Source: Methanobacteriaceae archaeon
GTDB lineage: Archaea > Methanobacteriota > Methanobacteria > Methanobacteriales > Methanobacteriaceae
Assembly: GCA_900766745.1 (NCBI GenBank)
Contig: CAAFWR010000078.1
Location: forward strand, 1 to 17,964
Direction: 5' to 3'
DNA length: 17,964 bases
Shown here: positions 1 through 7,578 of the stretch, in pieces
Layout of the letters: every line of letters begins with the position of its first letter
Position numbering within the stretch: the stretch's first letter is position 1
Notes under the pieces: model-generated
Database searches by the model: none
The model's input: only the letters and a program-made list of their open reading frames with translations
Told to the model about the DNA's origin: nothing
Translations under genes and position numbers: made by a program

Positions 1-316
1 AAATAAAAGATTTTAATAAAAAATAAGATAAAAATAAGTTTAATATACAAAATAAATAGATTTTACTATAAAAAATTAAAACCTTAAAAATTCAAAATTA
101 GTTTTGTCCAACACTCTATGAAACTAGAAAAAATCTTAAAACCCCACTTAAACCGTTAAATAGGATTATCTCGCTTTTTTACTTTTTGTTTTAAAAAATA
201 ATTAATTAAAACCTGTTTTTTTAATGAATGATAAATTTTATATAATAGTGAATTTAATATTTAGTACTATGAGTTTGGATTGAATAAACAAATTCCTTCC
301 GAATTCCAAAAGAAAA

Positions 317-348
317 TGATTCAATATCTATTCGAAATAATTGAATTA
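317..348. repeat. Hairpin-forming inverted repeat
   Basis: A 9-bp stem with one G-T pair (317-325 with 340-348), then a 3-nt bulge (ATC), a 4-bp stem TATT/AATA and a CGA loop. It is AT-rich, so a chance origin is quite possible. It is listed because it is the first of a series of hairpins in the gene-free region. Confidence 0.35.
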
Positions 349-375
349 AAATTTCTAATATTTCAATAAATAAAA

Positions 376-439
376 GTTAAAATAGGGTTTGCGGATTTTA
401 AGAGAAAGATTGTGTTTTTTTCTCTATCTCTATTTTAAC
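376..439. repeat. Two-tier stem-loop, possible structured RNA
   Basis: The outer arms GTTAAAATAG (376-385) and CTATTTTAAC (430-439) are perfect reverse complements, extendable by a G-T and a G-C pair (386-387 with 428-429). Nested inside is a second stem, 401-409 with 417-425 (AGAGAAA with TTTCTCT, plus one G-T and one A-T pair), closing a short TTGTGTT-like loop. No gene overlaps it. A nested pair of stems is less likely by chance than one short palindrome, but in DNA this AT-rich chance remains a real alternative. Confidence 0.4.
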
Positions 440-461
440 ATTAAAAATAAAAAAATGATTT

Positions 462-521
462 ATAGGAAGAATTAGACAGAACTTCCTATTTCCTAAAAAT
501 TTTGCGAATATAATTTTAGGA
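462..521. repeat. Tandem pair of perfect 8-bp hairpins
   Basis: The first hairpin pairs ATAGGAAG (462-469) with CTTCCTAT (482-489) around a 12-nt loop. The second follows within one base and pairs TCCTAAAA (491-498) with TTTTAGGA (514-521). Both contain G-C pairs, which are rare in this stretch. Read on the minus strand they are followed by oligo-T tracts (complement of about 441-456), so a terminator for a minus-strand transcript is one reading; a structured RNA is another. Confidence 0.4.
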
Positions 522-1041
522 GAATAATATAATAACCAAGAACCTATAAATCTAATTTTAAAATTTGAAAAAGAGAAGTGCCTATTTCTCAGTATTTATT
601 ATTAGTAGTATTTTTATAATAATTATGATTATTAGTTCAAATACTCTAATGGACTACAATAGTCTGATACCTTGAAATATGAACACCTCCTTTAATCGTT
701 TCGAAATAATCTTCAGATATATTAATTATTTTAATTATATCACTTCAAAAATTTCTAATTTCAATTAAGTTTGTGTTTTCTATTAGGTCTATTATTTATC
801 TATTGCACTATAATAATCTTATTGAAGGTTCAATGCTGTCTAAATCATGATTAATTGCCTAAAATTTGAGTTCACTATAAAATATTGTTTTGATTGCCAA
901 ATATTTACTTATTTTATTACCAAAATGTATTATGCATAAAATCGATTTTCAAGAACAACCAAAGATGAAACTTAGCAAAGAGGAAAACATAATTTAACAA
1001 ACAAAATAATAATAAAAAGTTAATTAATGAAAATTAAGAAT

Positions 1042-1098
1042 AAAACTTTTAAAAAAGAGTTTTAATGAAGTTTTTAAAAATAAAAAAGAGAAAGAAAA
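1042..1098 (-). terminator. Oligo-T terminator zone of the por operon
   Basis: Immediately after the porF stop codon the minus strand carries several T-rich runs (complement of the A-runs at about 1074-1097). A weak hairpin follows (AAAACTC... with ...AGTTTT, 1042-1063). Methanogen RNA polymerase commonly terminates at such oligo-T tracts. There is no gene beyond it in the window. Confidence 0.6.
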
Positions 1099-1099
1099 G

Positions 1100-1528
1100 C
1101 TATTTTAATAATTCTTTAACTTTATTAAATTCTTTAGCTATTCTTTGTTGTTTGTCAGAAATTTGTTCTTTTGCATCGTCTTTTAAAGCTCCAGTTGGAC
1201 AGTTAGCTACACATTGCTTTTCATCTTGATCAATACAAAGATTGCATTTATGAACATCTCCACGACCATCTATGTTAATAGCTCCAATTGGACATGCTGC
1301 TTCACATACTCCACAACCAATGCATTTTTCTTCATTAATGATGATTGCTCCACCAACTGATTCAATTGCACCTTCTGGACATTTAAGTAAACAAGGTGCT
1401 TTTGCAGGATTACAATGCATACAGAATAATGGAACGCTGTCGATAACATGAATTGAATTTTTAGGACAGCTACGTTCACATTTCATACAATCTACGCAAT
1501 CTTCAGGAGTTAATATTAAATCGTCCAT
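1100..1528 (-). CDS. porF: PorF, polyferredoxin subunit associated with pyruvate oxidoreductase
   Basis: A 142-residue iron-sulfur protein with 16 cysteines in four ferredoxin-type clusters of four. They start with CVDCMKC, CMHCNPAKAPC, CIGCGVC and CNLC...C, and each ends in a Cys-Pro, so it probably holds four [4Fe-4S] centres. It is the last gene of the por operon. In Methanobacteriales and Methanococcus two such proteins (PorE, PorF) are encoded behind the four catalytic subunits and are thought to pass electrons to or from pyruvate oxidoreductase, which runs toward pyruvate synthesis in autotrophic growth. The start is ATG with SD GAGGTG, which overlaps the porE stop codon, so translation is probably coupled. 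The closing 20 residues are charged and cluster-free. PorE and PorF are similar, so the assignment between the two rests mainly on gene order. Confidence 0.85.
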   Translation of the reverse strand: MDDLILTPEDCVDCMKCERSCPKNSIHVIDSVPLFCMHCNPAKAPCLLKCPEGAIESVGGAIIINEEKCIGCGVCEAACPIGAINIDGRGDVHKCNLCIDQDEKQCVANCPTGALKDDAKEQISDKQQRIAKEFNKVKELLK

Positions 1529-1537
1529 TTTAACACC

Positions 1538-2035
1538 TCATTCTTTCAAAACTTTTTTAGATCTGCTCATTGCTGTGATTACATTGACAAAGCTAGTCTT
1601 TTTAGGACTTTGGTTCTTTCCAGCAAGTTTAGCAATATATTCTTGTTGTTTATTTGCTTTAATTGCATCAGTATCAATAAGGGAAATTGCTCTTTTAGTA
1701 CATGCCTGTACACATGCAGGTCCTTCTTCTCTATCAGCGCAGCGATTACATTTCTCTGCTGTATCTGGTGTAATTGTAATTGCACCAAATGGACAAACCA
1801 TACTACATAAACCACAGGAAATACATTTATCGCTATCAACATTGAGATTTGTTATTGCATCTACAGGACAAATTTGAGCACAAGGTTCTCCTTCGCATTG
1901 CTGACATACAATTGGGTAAAATGATGAATCATATTCTAAGATTGTTATTCTGGAGGATTCGTGAAGAGATTCGCATGCCCGTTGGCAATCAAGACAACCA
2001 TCACATAATTCCCTATTTACAGTAATTTTTTTCAA
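1538..2035 (-). CDS. porE: PorE, polyferredoxin subunit associated with pyruvate oxidoreductase
   Basis: A 165-residue protein with 16 cysteines in four groups (CDGCLDC...[10 protein letters not shown]...C, CISCGLC...C, CNRC...C), which predicts four [4Fe-4S] clusters. The spacing resembles the HycB/DmsB-like electron-transfer subunits. It follows porB by 12 nt and precedes porF by 9 nt. The start is TTG (2033-2035) behind a strong SD, AAGGAGGAAG. By family it is an electron carrier between the catalytic Por complex and low-potential donors or acceptors such as ferredoxin; the exact partner cannot be read from sequence. The roughly 35-residue C-terminal tail is basic and carries no cysteine. 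Confidence 0.85.
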   Translation of the reverse strand: MKKITVNRELCDGCLDCQRACESLHESSRITILEYDSSFYPIVCQQCEGEPCAQICPVDAITNLNVDSDKCISCGLCSMVCPFGAITITPDTAEKCNRCADREEGPACVQACTKRAISLIDTDAIKANKQQEYIAKLAGKNQSPKKTSFVNVITAMSRSKKVLKE

Positions 2036-2047
2036 TGTACTTCCTCC

Positions 2048-2914
2048 TTATAATCCTAGTTCTGCACATTCATTATCAACAAATTCTTGTATTTTCTCAA
2101 TATGTTCATCATTAAGATGTCTAAATCTTTTTTGTGGTTTTAAGTATTCAGATACTGGTTTTCTTTCAGTTGGTCTATATGTAATGTTGAATTCACCATT
2201 TTCAATTTCATATAAAATCCAAGCTCCAGTTTCAACAGCTAATCTGCCCATTTCAATGGTTTTTGAAGAATCATAACCCCAACCAGTTGTACATGGTTGA
2301 TTTAAGTGTATGTAAGCTGGTCCATCAATTTCTGCAGCTTTTTTAACTTTTTTCATGAAATCTTCAGGATATGATATAGATGCGGTAGCTACATATGGGA
2401 TTCCATGAGCCGCCATTATCATAGGCATGTTTTTCTTAGGTTTATCTTCTCCAAAACTGTCTTTTCCTTTTGGTGAGGTGGTGGTAGTTGCACCATATGG
2501 TGTTGCTCCACTTCTTTGAATACCAGTATTCATGTAAGCTTCATTATCATAACATATGTAAGTTAAGTTGTGTCCTCGTTCCATTGCACCTGAGAGAGAC
2601 TGTAAACCAATATCTACAGTTCCTCCGTCTCCTCCGAATGCTACAACATTCACGTCATCTTTTCCTTGTATTCTTAATGCTGATTCTACTCCAGATGCTA
2701 CAGCACCTGCATTTTCAAAAGCAACATGAATCCATGGGATTTCCCATGCAGTTTCTGGATAAGGAGTTGTCATTACTTCAAGACAACCAGTTGCTGAAAT
2801 TGCAACAGTATTTTTACCTAATGCTTTAAGAGCTAATCTTACTGCAATTGAAGCTCCACATCCAGCACAACCTCTGTGTCCCGGTGCTAATAATTCTTCT
2901 TTAGGTATATCCAT
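2048..2914 (-). CDS. porB: Pyruvate:ferredoxin oxidoreductase (pyruvate synthase), beta subunit
   Basis: A 288-residue thiamine-diphosphate-binding subunit. The TPP/Mg motif starts with GGDGGT (residues 94-99) and continues to [10 protein letters not shown] (122-131). Four conserved cysteines, C16 and C19 (RGCAGCG), C44 (TGCLE) and C208 (NQPCTTGWG), are the expected ligands of the proximal [4Fe-4S] cluster. With porA it forms the catalytic core that makes pyruvate from acetyl-CoA, CO2 and reduced ferredoxin. Length is typical for archaeal four-subunit enzymes. The start is ATG with SD AAGGAGGAA, which lies inside the last codons of porA, so coupled translation is likely. The presence of porE/porF argues for the pyruvate enzyme rather than a 2-oxoisovalerate or 2-oxoglutarate paralogue. 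Confidence 0.93.
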   Translation of the reverse strand: MDIPKEELLAPGHRGCAGCGASIAVRLALKALGKNTVAISATGCLEVMTTPYPETAWEIPWIHVAFENAGAVASGVESALRIQGKDDVNVVAFGGDGGTVDIGLQSLSGAMERGHNLTYICYDNEAYMNTGIQRSGATPYGATTTTSPKGKDSFGEDKPKKNMPMIMAAHGIPYVATASISYPEDFMKKVKKAAEIDGPAYIHLNQPCTTGWGYDSSKTIEMGRLAVETGAWILYEIENGEFNITYRPTERKPVSEYLKPQKRFRHLNDEHIEKIQEFVDNECAELGL

Positions 2915-2917
2915 TTT

Positions 2918-4063
2918 TTATTCCTCCTTAAGTCCTATCCAAGTAACCTCTCTTTCAGGGTTTTTTGTTTGTTCATAAACTTCCATAATTGCTTCAGGTG
3001 TAATATCTCTTCCACCTAAACCAATAATAAATCCATATGCTTCTTTGTGGATTTTTGCTTTAACATCTGCATATAATGCTCCACCAATACCAAAGCTTAT
3101 GTTTTTATCAAGAACTGCTAATTTTTCACAGTTTTTAACCGCTTCATCAATAGCTTCTACTGGGAATGGTCTGTAAGTTCTTATTTTGAGTAATCCGACT
3201 TTTTCGCCTTTTTCTCTTAATTCATCAACCATTACTCTAAGAGTACTGCACATTGAACCCATAGCTACAAATATGATTTCAGCATCTTCTGTTTTGTATG
3301 GATCAATTAATCCGTATTCCCTTCCGAAGATATCTGCGAATTCTTTACAGGTATCTTCAATTACATTGAGGGATTCTTGCATAGCTACTGACATTGCATG
3401 TCTTGCTTCAAGGTAATAATCAGGATCAGCTAATGTTCCTACAGACATTGGTTCGTTTGGATCTAAATATGAGTGTTCTGGTTTGTATGGAGGTAGAAAC
3501 TCATCTACTTTTGATTGATCTGGAATTTCAACAGGTTCTACGGTATGAGTTAAGATAAATCCGTCTAAACATACCATAGAAGGCAATAGTACCTTTGGAT
3601 TTTCAGAAATTTTAAAAGCCATTAAAGTTGTATCCAATGCTTCCTGAGCATTTTCAACATAAATTTGCAACCATCCTGAATCTCTTTGTGATATTGAATC
3701 TTGCTGGTCATTCCATATGTTTAATGGAGCAGAAATCGCCCTGTTTGCATCAGCTAGTACTATTGGAGTTCTCATACCTGCTGCTGCAAATAAAATTTCA
3801 TGCATTAACATTAATCCTTGTGAGGATGTAGCTGTAAATACTCTTACACCTGCACCGCTTGCTCCTACAGCTGCACTTATTGCACTGTGTTCTGATTCAA
3901 CTTTTATATATTTTGCATTAATTTCTTCATCTGCAACATATTGTGCTAAATATTCGGAAATGGTTGTTTGTGGAGTAATTGGATAAACAGGAATTACTTG
4001 TGGTTTAGCTAATTTAACAGCTTCAGCAACTGCTTTGTTAGCTGTCATAACTTCTCTTTTCAT
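2918..4063 (-). CDS. porA: Pyruvate:ferredoxin oxidoreductase (pyruvate synthase), alpha subunit
   Basis: A 381-residue subunit with the family signature [14 protein letters not shown] near residues 27-40 and [18 protein letters not shown] near residues 55-72, where the conserved acidic residue approaches the TPP cofactor. The C-terminal half carries the Rossmann-like transketolase C domain ([11 protein letters not shown] ... [13 protein letters not shown]). It overlaps functionally with porB in the active site. The gene is 15 nt downstream of porD, starts at ATG and has SD GGGGGA. Family length is normal and no key segment is missing. Confidence 0.93.
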   Translation of the reverse strand: MKREVMTANKAVAEAVKLAKPQVIPVYPITPQTTISEYLAQYVADEEINAKYIKVESEHSAISAAVGASGAGVRVFTATSSQGLMLMHEILFAAAGMRTPIVLADANRAISAPLNIWNDQQDSISQRDSGWLQIYVENAQEALDTTLMAFKISENPKVLLPSMVCLDGFILTHTVEPVEIPDQSKVDEFLPPYKPEHSYLDPNEPMSVGTLADPDYYLEARHAMSVAMQESLNVIEDTCKEFADIFGREYGLIDPYKTEDAEIIFVAMGSMCSTLRVMVDELREKGEKVGLLKIRTYRPFPVEAIDEAVKNCEKLAVLDKNISFGIGGALYADVKAKIHKEAYGFIIGLGGRDITPEAIMEVYEQTKNPEREVTWIGLKEE

Positions 4064-4078
4064 TCTTTTTCCCCCTTA

Positions 4079-4324
4079 TTATTCTTTTACCATTTTAATT
4101 GCTACTACTGGACATTCATTTGCACAAATTCCGCAGCCTTTGCAGTAATCATAATCGATATCATGTTCAAGATTTACTGATGAATCAGGACAGAAGATTA
4201 CGCAGTTATTACAATTTACACATTTTTCTTTATCAAGAATTGGTTTAAATGTTCTCCAACTTCCTGTTTTGTTATTTTTACTACTTCCTGGTGTTTTAAT
4301 TACACATCCGATAGATACTACCAT
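4079..4324 (-). CDS. porD: Pyruvate:ferredoxin oxidoreductase, delta subunit (2[4Fe-4S] ferredoxin)
   Basis: An 81-residue ferredoxin-like subunit with two [4Fe-4S] motifs, [12 protein letters not shown] (about residues 35-46) and [12 protein letters not shown] (about 61-72). About 30 cluster-free residues precede them and are typical of PorD. It carries electrons out of the catalytic core. SD GGGGTGA overlaps the porC stop codon, so the two are probably translated together. The start is ATG. Confidence 0.92.
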   Translation of the reverse strand: MVVSIGCVIKTPGSSKNNKTGSWRTFKPILDKEKCVNCNNCVIFCPDSSVNLEHDIDYDYCKGCGICANECPVVAIKMVKE

Positions 4325-4329
4325 TTAAT

Positions 4330-4854
4330 TCACCCCATATCATAAGCTATTTGAGTAGCTTTTGCATTTAATTCTCCGACTTTTCCAGGAAATGTTTCTT
4401 TTATTACTTCAAGAAGTGAATCAATACTTACTATTTGGGTTTTTTTAGCAAAGTAACCTAAAATAATTGTGTTTACAATGTTACGGCCTAAATTATCTAA
4501 TGCAATTCCAGTTGCATCAATAGAATGTATTTTAAAATTCATTTCTTTTTCAAATTCAGTTGCAATATTAATAATCACTTCTGTATTTTCTTTTGCTCCT
4601 GAAAATACATCAACTACATTCATTAATCCATTATCAAGAACTAATACATAGTCTGGATTGTATATTTGATATCTAATATCAATTGGCTTGTCATCAATTC
4701 TTGTAAAAGCCATAACTGGAGCGCCTCTACGTTCAACTCCGAAGAAAGGGAATGCTTGGACATATTTTCCATCTTTAAATGCGGCTTTAGCTAAAATTTC
4801 CGCAGCGGTTACTGATCCTTGTCCACCACGCCCGTGAAAACGAATTTCAATCAT
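4330..4854 (-). CDS. porC: Pyruvate:ferredoxin oxidoreductase, gamma subunit
   Basis: A 174-residue gamma subunit (called PorC or PorG). The glycine-rich opening [20 protein letters not shown] (residues 6-25) and [19 protein letters not shown] (35-53) are hallmarks of this family, which packs against the alpha/beta core and contributes to coenzyme A binding. It is the first gene of the operon. The start is ATG with SD GGAGGAAA, and a clear TATA/BRE promoter lies about 50 nt upstream. Confidence 0.92.
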   Translation of the reverse strand: MIEIRFHGRGGQGSVTAAEILAKAAFKDGKYVQAFPFFGVERRGAPVMAFTRIDDKPIDIRYQIYNPDYVLVLDNGLMNVVDVFSGAKENTEVIINIATEFEKEMNFKIHSIDATGIALDNLGRNIVNTIILGYFAKKTQIVSIDSLLEVIKETFPGKVGELNAKATQIAYDMG

Positions 4855-4879
4855 TTAGTTTCCTCCATAGTTTGTCATG

Positions 4880-4915
4880 TATAATCATTATAAATTACAA
4901 AATATATAAATCTTT
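4880..4915 (-). promoter_or_regulatory. por operon promoter (BRE/TATA) with palindrome at the predicted start site
   Basis: On the minus strand the sequence AAAGATTTATATATT (complement of about 4901-4915) matches a purine-rich BRE followed by an archaeal TATA box. The expected transcription start lies about 25 nt downstream, near 4880, giving a leader of about 25 nt that includes the porC SD. A perfect 6+1+6 palindrome, TATAATcATTATA (4880-4892), sits at the predicted start site and could be an operator or a chance AT palindrome. Confidence 0.6.
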
Positions 4916-5029
4916 GTCTATTTAAACAATATAAAATAAATTTTGATTTTTTCATAGAATTATTTGATTTATCAACAATTGTCTATTGGAAAATATGAAC
5001 AAACTCTTAAAACATACTAATTTTAAACC

Positions 5030-5043
5030 AATTATATATAAAT
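5030..5043 (+). promoter_or_regulatory. Promoter of the DHPS-related gene (BRE/TATA)
   Basis: AAACCA followed by ATTATATATAAA gives a BRE-like element and a strong TATA box. A start about 25 nt downstream would fall near 5062-5068, leaving a leader of about 35 nt that contains the hairpin at 5078-5095 and the SD. Confidence 0.5.
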
Positions 5044-5077
5044 TATTAGAATTGTAGAATAAATATATAATAAAACT

Positions 5078-5096
5078 ACCTAATATTAATTAGGTG
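5078..5096 (+). promoter_or_regulatory. Hairpin or operator overlapping the SD of the DHPS-related gene
   Basis: ACCTAAT (5078-5084) and ATTAGGT (5089-5095) are perfect 7-bp reverse complements around an ATTA tetraloop, extendable by one G-T pair (5077 with 5096). The right arm contains the presumed SD AGGTG (5092-5096), 5 nt before the ATG. In RNA the hairpin would hide the SD; in DNA the same palindrome could be a repressor site between promoter and start. Confidence 0.45.
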
Positions 5097-5101
5097 TTTT
5101 A

Positions 5102-6670
5102 ATGAAAGTCTTAATTATAACTGGGAATTTAGCTTATCCATTAATTAAAGATGAAGTCTCTGATTTTGATAATGTGATGGTTCATGTTGCAGATACTCAA
5201 GTAGCAGCATTTTTAACCCCAACCCAAATCATTAAAGAAGTTAAGGATAATTTTGATTTGGAGGAAGTGGATTTAATATTAGTACCAGGTTTAATTAAAA
5301 AGGACACAGATGAGATATCTGCTGCACTTGATATTCCTGCATTTAAAGGCTCAACTGACGGTGCCGATTTAGGAATGGTGCTGAATTTATTGGATTCTAT
5401 TGAGTTATCTACATCTAAACCTGCAGATAAATTAATTGAAGAAGAAAAAAGAAAGGAAGCATTAAATTTCATCAACGATTTTGAAAACAATAATGGACTA
5501 AGGGAAGAGCTTCTTAAAAAACCTAACAATATACTTGTTCGAAATCTTCCAGTTGGTGAAGACTTTCCGATGAGAGTTTTGGCAGAGATAGCTAATGCGC
5601 CATTTTTATCAAAAGAACAGTTAATCCACAAATGTCAAATTTTTGTAGATTCTGGAGCTGACATGATTGATATTGGAATGGCTGCAGGAGAGGATTATTC
5701 TCATATGATTCCAGACCTGATAAATACCTTAAGGCCAATTGTAGGAGATAGGCCATTAAGTATCGATACTTTAAACACAGAAGAAATTAAAGTTGCTTGT
5801 GAACATGGAATAGATTTGGTGCTAAGTCTGGATCTTGGAAACTACAGTAAAGTCCTTGATATATTAGAAGAATATGATGTTCCAGCTGTCTTGCTTCCAA
5901 CTAACTTTTCAAAAGGAATAACACCAAAAACACCAGAAGAAAGAGTAGAATTAATGGAAAAGTTAATAGAAAAAACCAAAGGATTAACATACATTGCTGA
6001 CATGATTCTGGATCCTGTTAATAGCTCAAGTATTGTGGAATCAATAATCGCATGTAATGATTTCCATGAAATTAATCCTGCGCCGATGTTTTTTGGTGTT
6101 GGAAACGTGACTGAACTGATGGACGTTGATTCTGGTGGAGTAAATGCATTGCTTGCAGGAATAGGAATGGAGTTAGGTGTCAGTGTTTTATTTACTCCAG
6201 AAGAAAGTGGCAAAACAAGAGGAAGTGTAAAAGAGTTAGCTATTGCAAGTAAAATGATGTTTCTTGCAAAACACAGAGGGTCAATTCCGAAGGATTTGGG
6301 AATTACTCTAGTTGAATTCAAAGACAAACACAGAAAATTACAAACTCCTATTGAGGGAATTGATGGATTAGAAGTAATCAGACCATCTGAGCCAATTAAA
6401 TTTGCAAGAGACAAGCAAGGTAGCTTTAAGATAGTTATTGATTATGGAACTTCATTAGAGAATAGTAAAATAATGGTAGTTCATTTTAAGAAAAATGCTC
6501 CTGATTTGATATTTGAGGGAAAAACAGCTAAAGAAATCTATGACGAGATTATTAAAAAAGGTTTAATCACAAAATTGGAACATGCTGCATATTTGGGAGC
6601 AGAACTTGAAAAAGCTGAAATAGCTATGATTACAAGAAAAGATTATATTCAGGATTTTGATTTGTTTTAA
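5102..6670 (+). CDS. Archaeal dihydropteroate synthase-related protein (probable methanopterin role)
   Basis: A 522-residue, three-part protein of the archaea-only DHPS-related family (TIGR00284 type). Residues 1-90 form an alpha/beta domain ([19 protein letters not shown]). Residues about 145-395 resemble the TIM-barrel half of dihydropteroate synthase, with [16 protein letters not shown] (183-198) and RPLSIDTLN (217-225) in the places where DHPS binds the pterin. Residues about 435-515 form a DUF4346-like tail. Methanogens make methanopterin instead of folate, and members of this family have been proposed to join the pterin to the arylamine moiety; the precise reaction is not provable here. 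ATG start with SD AGGTG inside a hairpin. It is transcribed divergently from por and lies 56 bp upstream of the MoxR gene, with no clear terminator between them. Confidence 0.8.
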   Translation: MKVLIITGNLAYPLIKDEVSDFDNVMVHVADTQVAAFLTPTQIIKEVKDNFDLEEVDLILVPGLIKKDTDEISAALDIPAFKGSTDGADLGMVLNLLDSIELSTSKPADKLIEEEKRKEALNFINDFENNNGLREELLKKPNNILVRNLPVGEDFPMRVLAEIANAPFLSKEQLIHKCQIFVDSGADMIDIGMAAGEDYSHMIPDLINTLRPIVGDRPLSIDTLNTEEIKVACEHGIDLVLSLDLGNYSKVLDILEEYDVPAVLLPTNFSKGITPKTPEERVELMEKLIEKTKGLTYIADMILDPVNSSSIVESIIACNDFHEINPAPMFFGVGNVTELMDVDSGGVNALLAGIGMELGVSVLFTPEESGKTRGSVKELAIASKMMFLAKHRGSIPKDLGITLVEFKDKHRKLQTPIEGIDGLEVIRPSEPIKFARDKQGSFKIVIDYGTSLENSKIMVVHFKKNAPDLIFEGKTAKEIYDEIIKKGLITKLEHAAYLGAELEKAEIAMITRKDYIQDFDLF

Positions 6671-6681
6671 AAATAACAATT

Positions 6682-6718
6682 ATTATAAATATAGATATTT
6701 TAATTAAAATAAATGGAG
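6682..6718 (+). promoter_or_regulatory. Possible promoter and SD of the MoxR-VWA-TtuA unit
   Basis: ATTATAAATA (6682-6691) is a fair TATA box, and a start about 25 nt downstream would fall just ahead of SD GGAG (6715-6718). That SD lies 8 nt before the TTG at 6727. With no terminator after the DHPS-related gene, read-through from upstream is equally possible. Confidence 0.3.
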
Positions 6719-6726
6719 ATGTAAAT

Positions 6727-7578
6727 TTGAGCGATAAAGACTTAAGAGTTACAGACATTGATAAAATTTTAATAAGTAATGATTATGTTTCAAACAACGA
6801 AATTTCAACTACATTATACTTATCTTTAATTCTAGGTAAGCCAATGCTAATTGAAGGACCGCCAGGTGTTGGAAAAACAGAGCTTGCAAAAGTAGTTTCT
6901 AAAGCATTAGATAGGGATTTTTTCAGAATACAATGTTATGAAGGGATTACATTTGAGCAGATTGTTGGTGAATGGAATTATCAAAAACAATTACTTCATC
7001 TTGAAGCAGCTCGTATTAATAAGGAAAGTGAGAACGAAATCTTCGAAGATCAATATTTCATAAAAAGGCCTTTGTTAAAAGCATTTTTAAATGAAAAACC
7101 ATCTGTATTACTTATTGATGAAATCGATAAAGCTGATGAAGAAGTGGAAAGTTTCCTTTTACAAGCTTTAGGTGAAAAACAGATTACAGTAAATGATTTA
7201 GGAACTTTTGACTTGCAAAATGATTTGATTGTTATTTTAACATCCAACTCTCAAAGGTCACTTCTTGATGAAACAAAAGACAGATGTCTGTTCTTATATA
7301 TTCCATATCCAACTCCATCTCGGGAAATGGATATTGTTCTTTCAAGAGTGCCTGATGCAAATCCAGAAGAGGTTTCTAAAATTGTCAACCTGGTTCAAAG
7401 TATTCGTAATTTGAATCTAATGAAAAAACCATCTGTAAGGGGAACTATTGACTGGGTAAAATCAGTTAAAAACTTAAAAGGCAAGAATACTAAAGAGGCA
7501 TTGGAAGAGAGCATTGGTGTTGTAATTAAAACAGAAAACGATAAAAAAAGAGTTATTAAAGAATTTTTTGACAAATAA
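6727..7578 (+). CDS. MoxR-family AAA+ ATPase
   Basis: A 283-residue AAA+ protein. Walker A is GPPGVGKT (44-51), Walker B VLLIDEID (127-134), sensor-1 Asn is N174 (LTSNSQRS), and a likely arginine finger is R186 ([13 protein letters not shown]). The layout and length fit the MoxR/CoxD-like branch. MoxR ATPases act as chaperones with a VWA-domain partner, often to insert metal or sulfur into a target enzyme. Here the VWA gene follows with no gap, so the pair is clear; the target is not known. The start is TTG, chosen because SD GGAG sits 8 nt upstream and the product lines up with the family start. Cytoplasmic. Confidence 0.88.
   Translation: MSDKDLRVTDIDKILISNDYVSNNEISTTLYLSLILGKPMLIEGPPGVGKTELAKVVSKALDRDFFRIQCYEGITFEQIVGEWNYQKQLLHLEAARINKESENEIFEDQYFIKRPLLKAFLNEKPSVLLIDEIDKADEEVESFLLQALGEKQITVNDLGTFDLQNDLIVILTSNSQRSLLDETKDRCLFLYIPYPTPSREMDIVLSRVPDANPEEVSKIVNLVQSIRNLNLMKKPSVRGTIDWVKSVKNLKGKNTKEALEESIGVVIKTENDKKRVIKEFFDK

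Larger units (their letters stand above)
1..1099. other. Gene-free AT-rich region downstream of the por operon
   Basis: I see no convincing gene on either strand in these 1.1 kb. Stop codons are dense, and the few short open frames lack a start with a usable ribosome site. The stretch does contain several inverted repeats (317-348, 376-439, 462-489, 491-521, 573-590), an SD-like sequence on the minus strand with no start codon behind it (684-693), and two near-identical 9-mers 23 bp apart (893-901 and 916-924). It ends in the terminator zone of the por operon. It could be decayed sequence, a structured RNA, or the leader or tail of a gene lying left of the window; the sequence alone does not decide. 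Confidence 0.6.

Noticed and set aside
189..213. Inverted repeat GTTTTAA...TTAAAAC
   Set aside because: A 7-bp stem made almost wholly of A and T is expected by chance in this composition.
961..998. Short plus-strand frame ATGAAACTTAGC... (10 codons)
   Set aside because: It ends after 10 residues, has no SD, and no continuation in another frame is convincing.
1..1099. CRISPR array or insertion sequence in the long intergenic region
   Set aside because: No regularly spaced repeats of 20-40 bases, no transposase fragment and no terminal inverted repeats with target duplication were seen.
2488..2829. Open frame of about 113 codons on the plus strand, antisense to porB
   Set aside because: It lies wholly opposite a well-supported gene, has low-complexity His/Leu/Gln-rich translation typical of an antisense shadow, and no SD.
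5842..6414. Open frame of about 190 codons antisense to the DHPS-related gene
   Set aside because: The plus-strand gene matches a known family throughout; the antisense product is Ser/Ile/Leu-rich with no motif.
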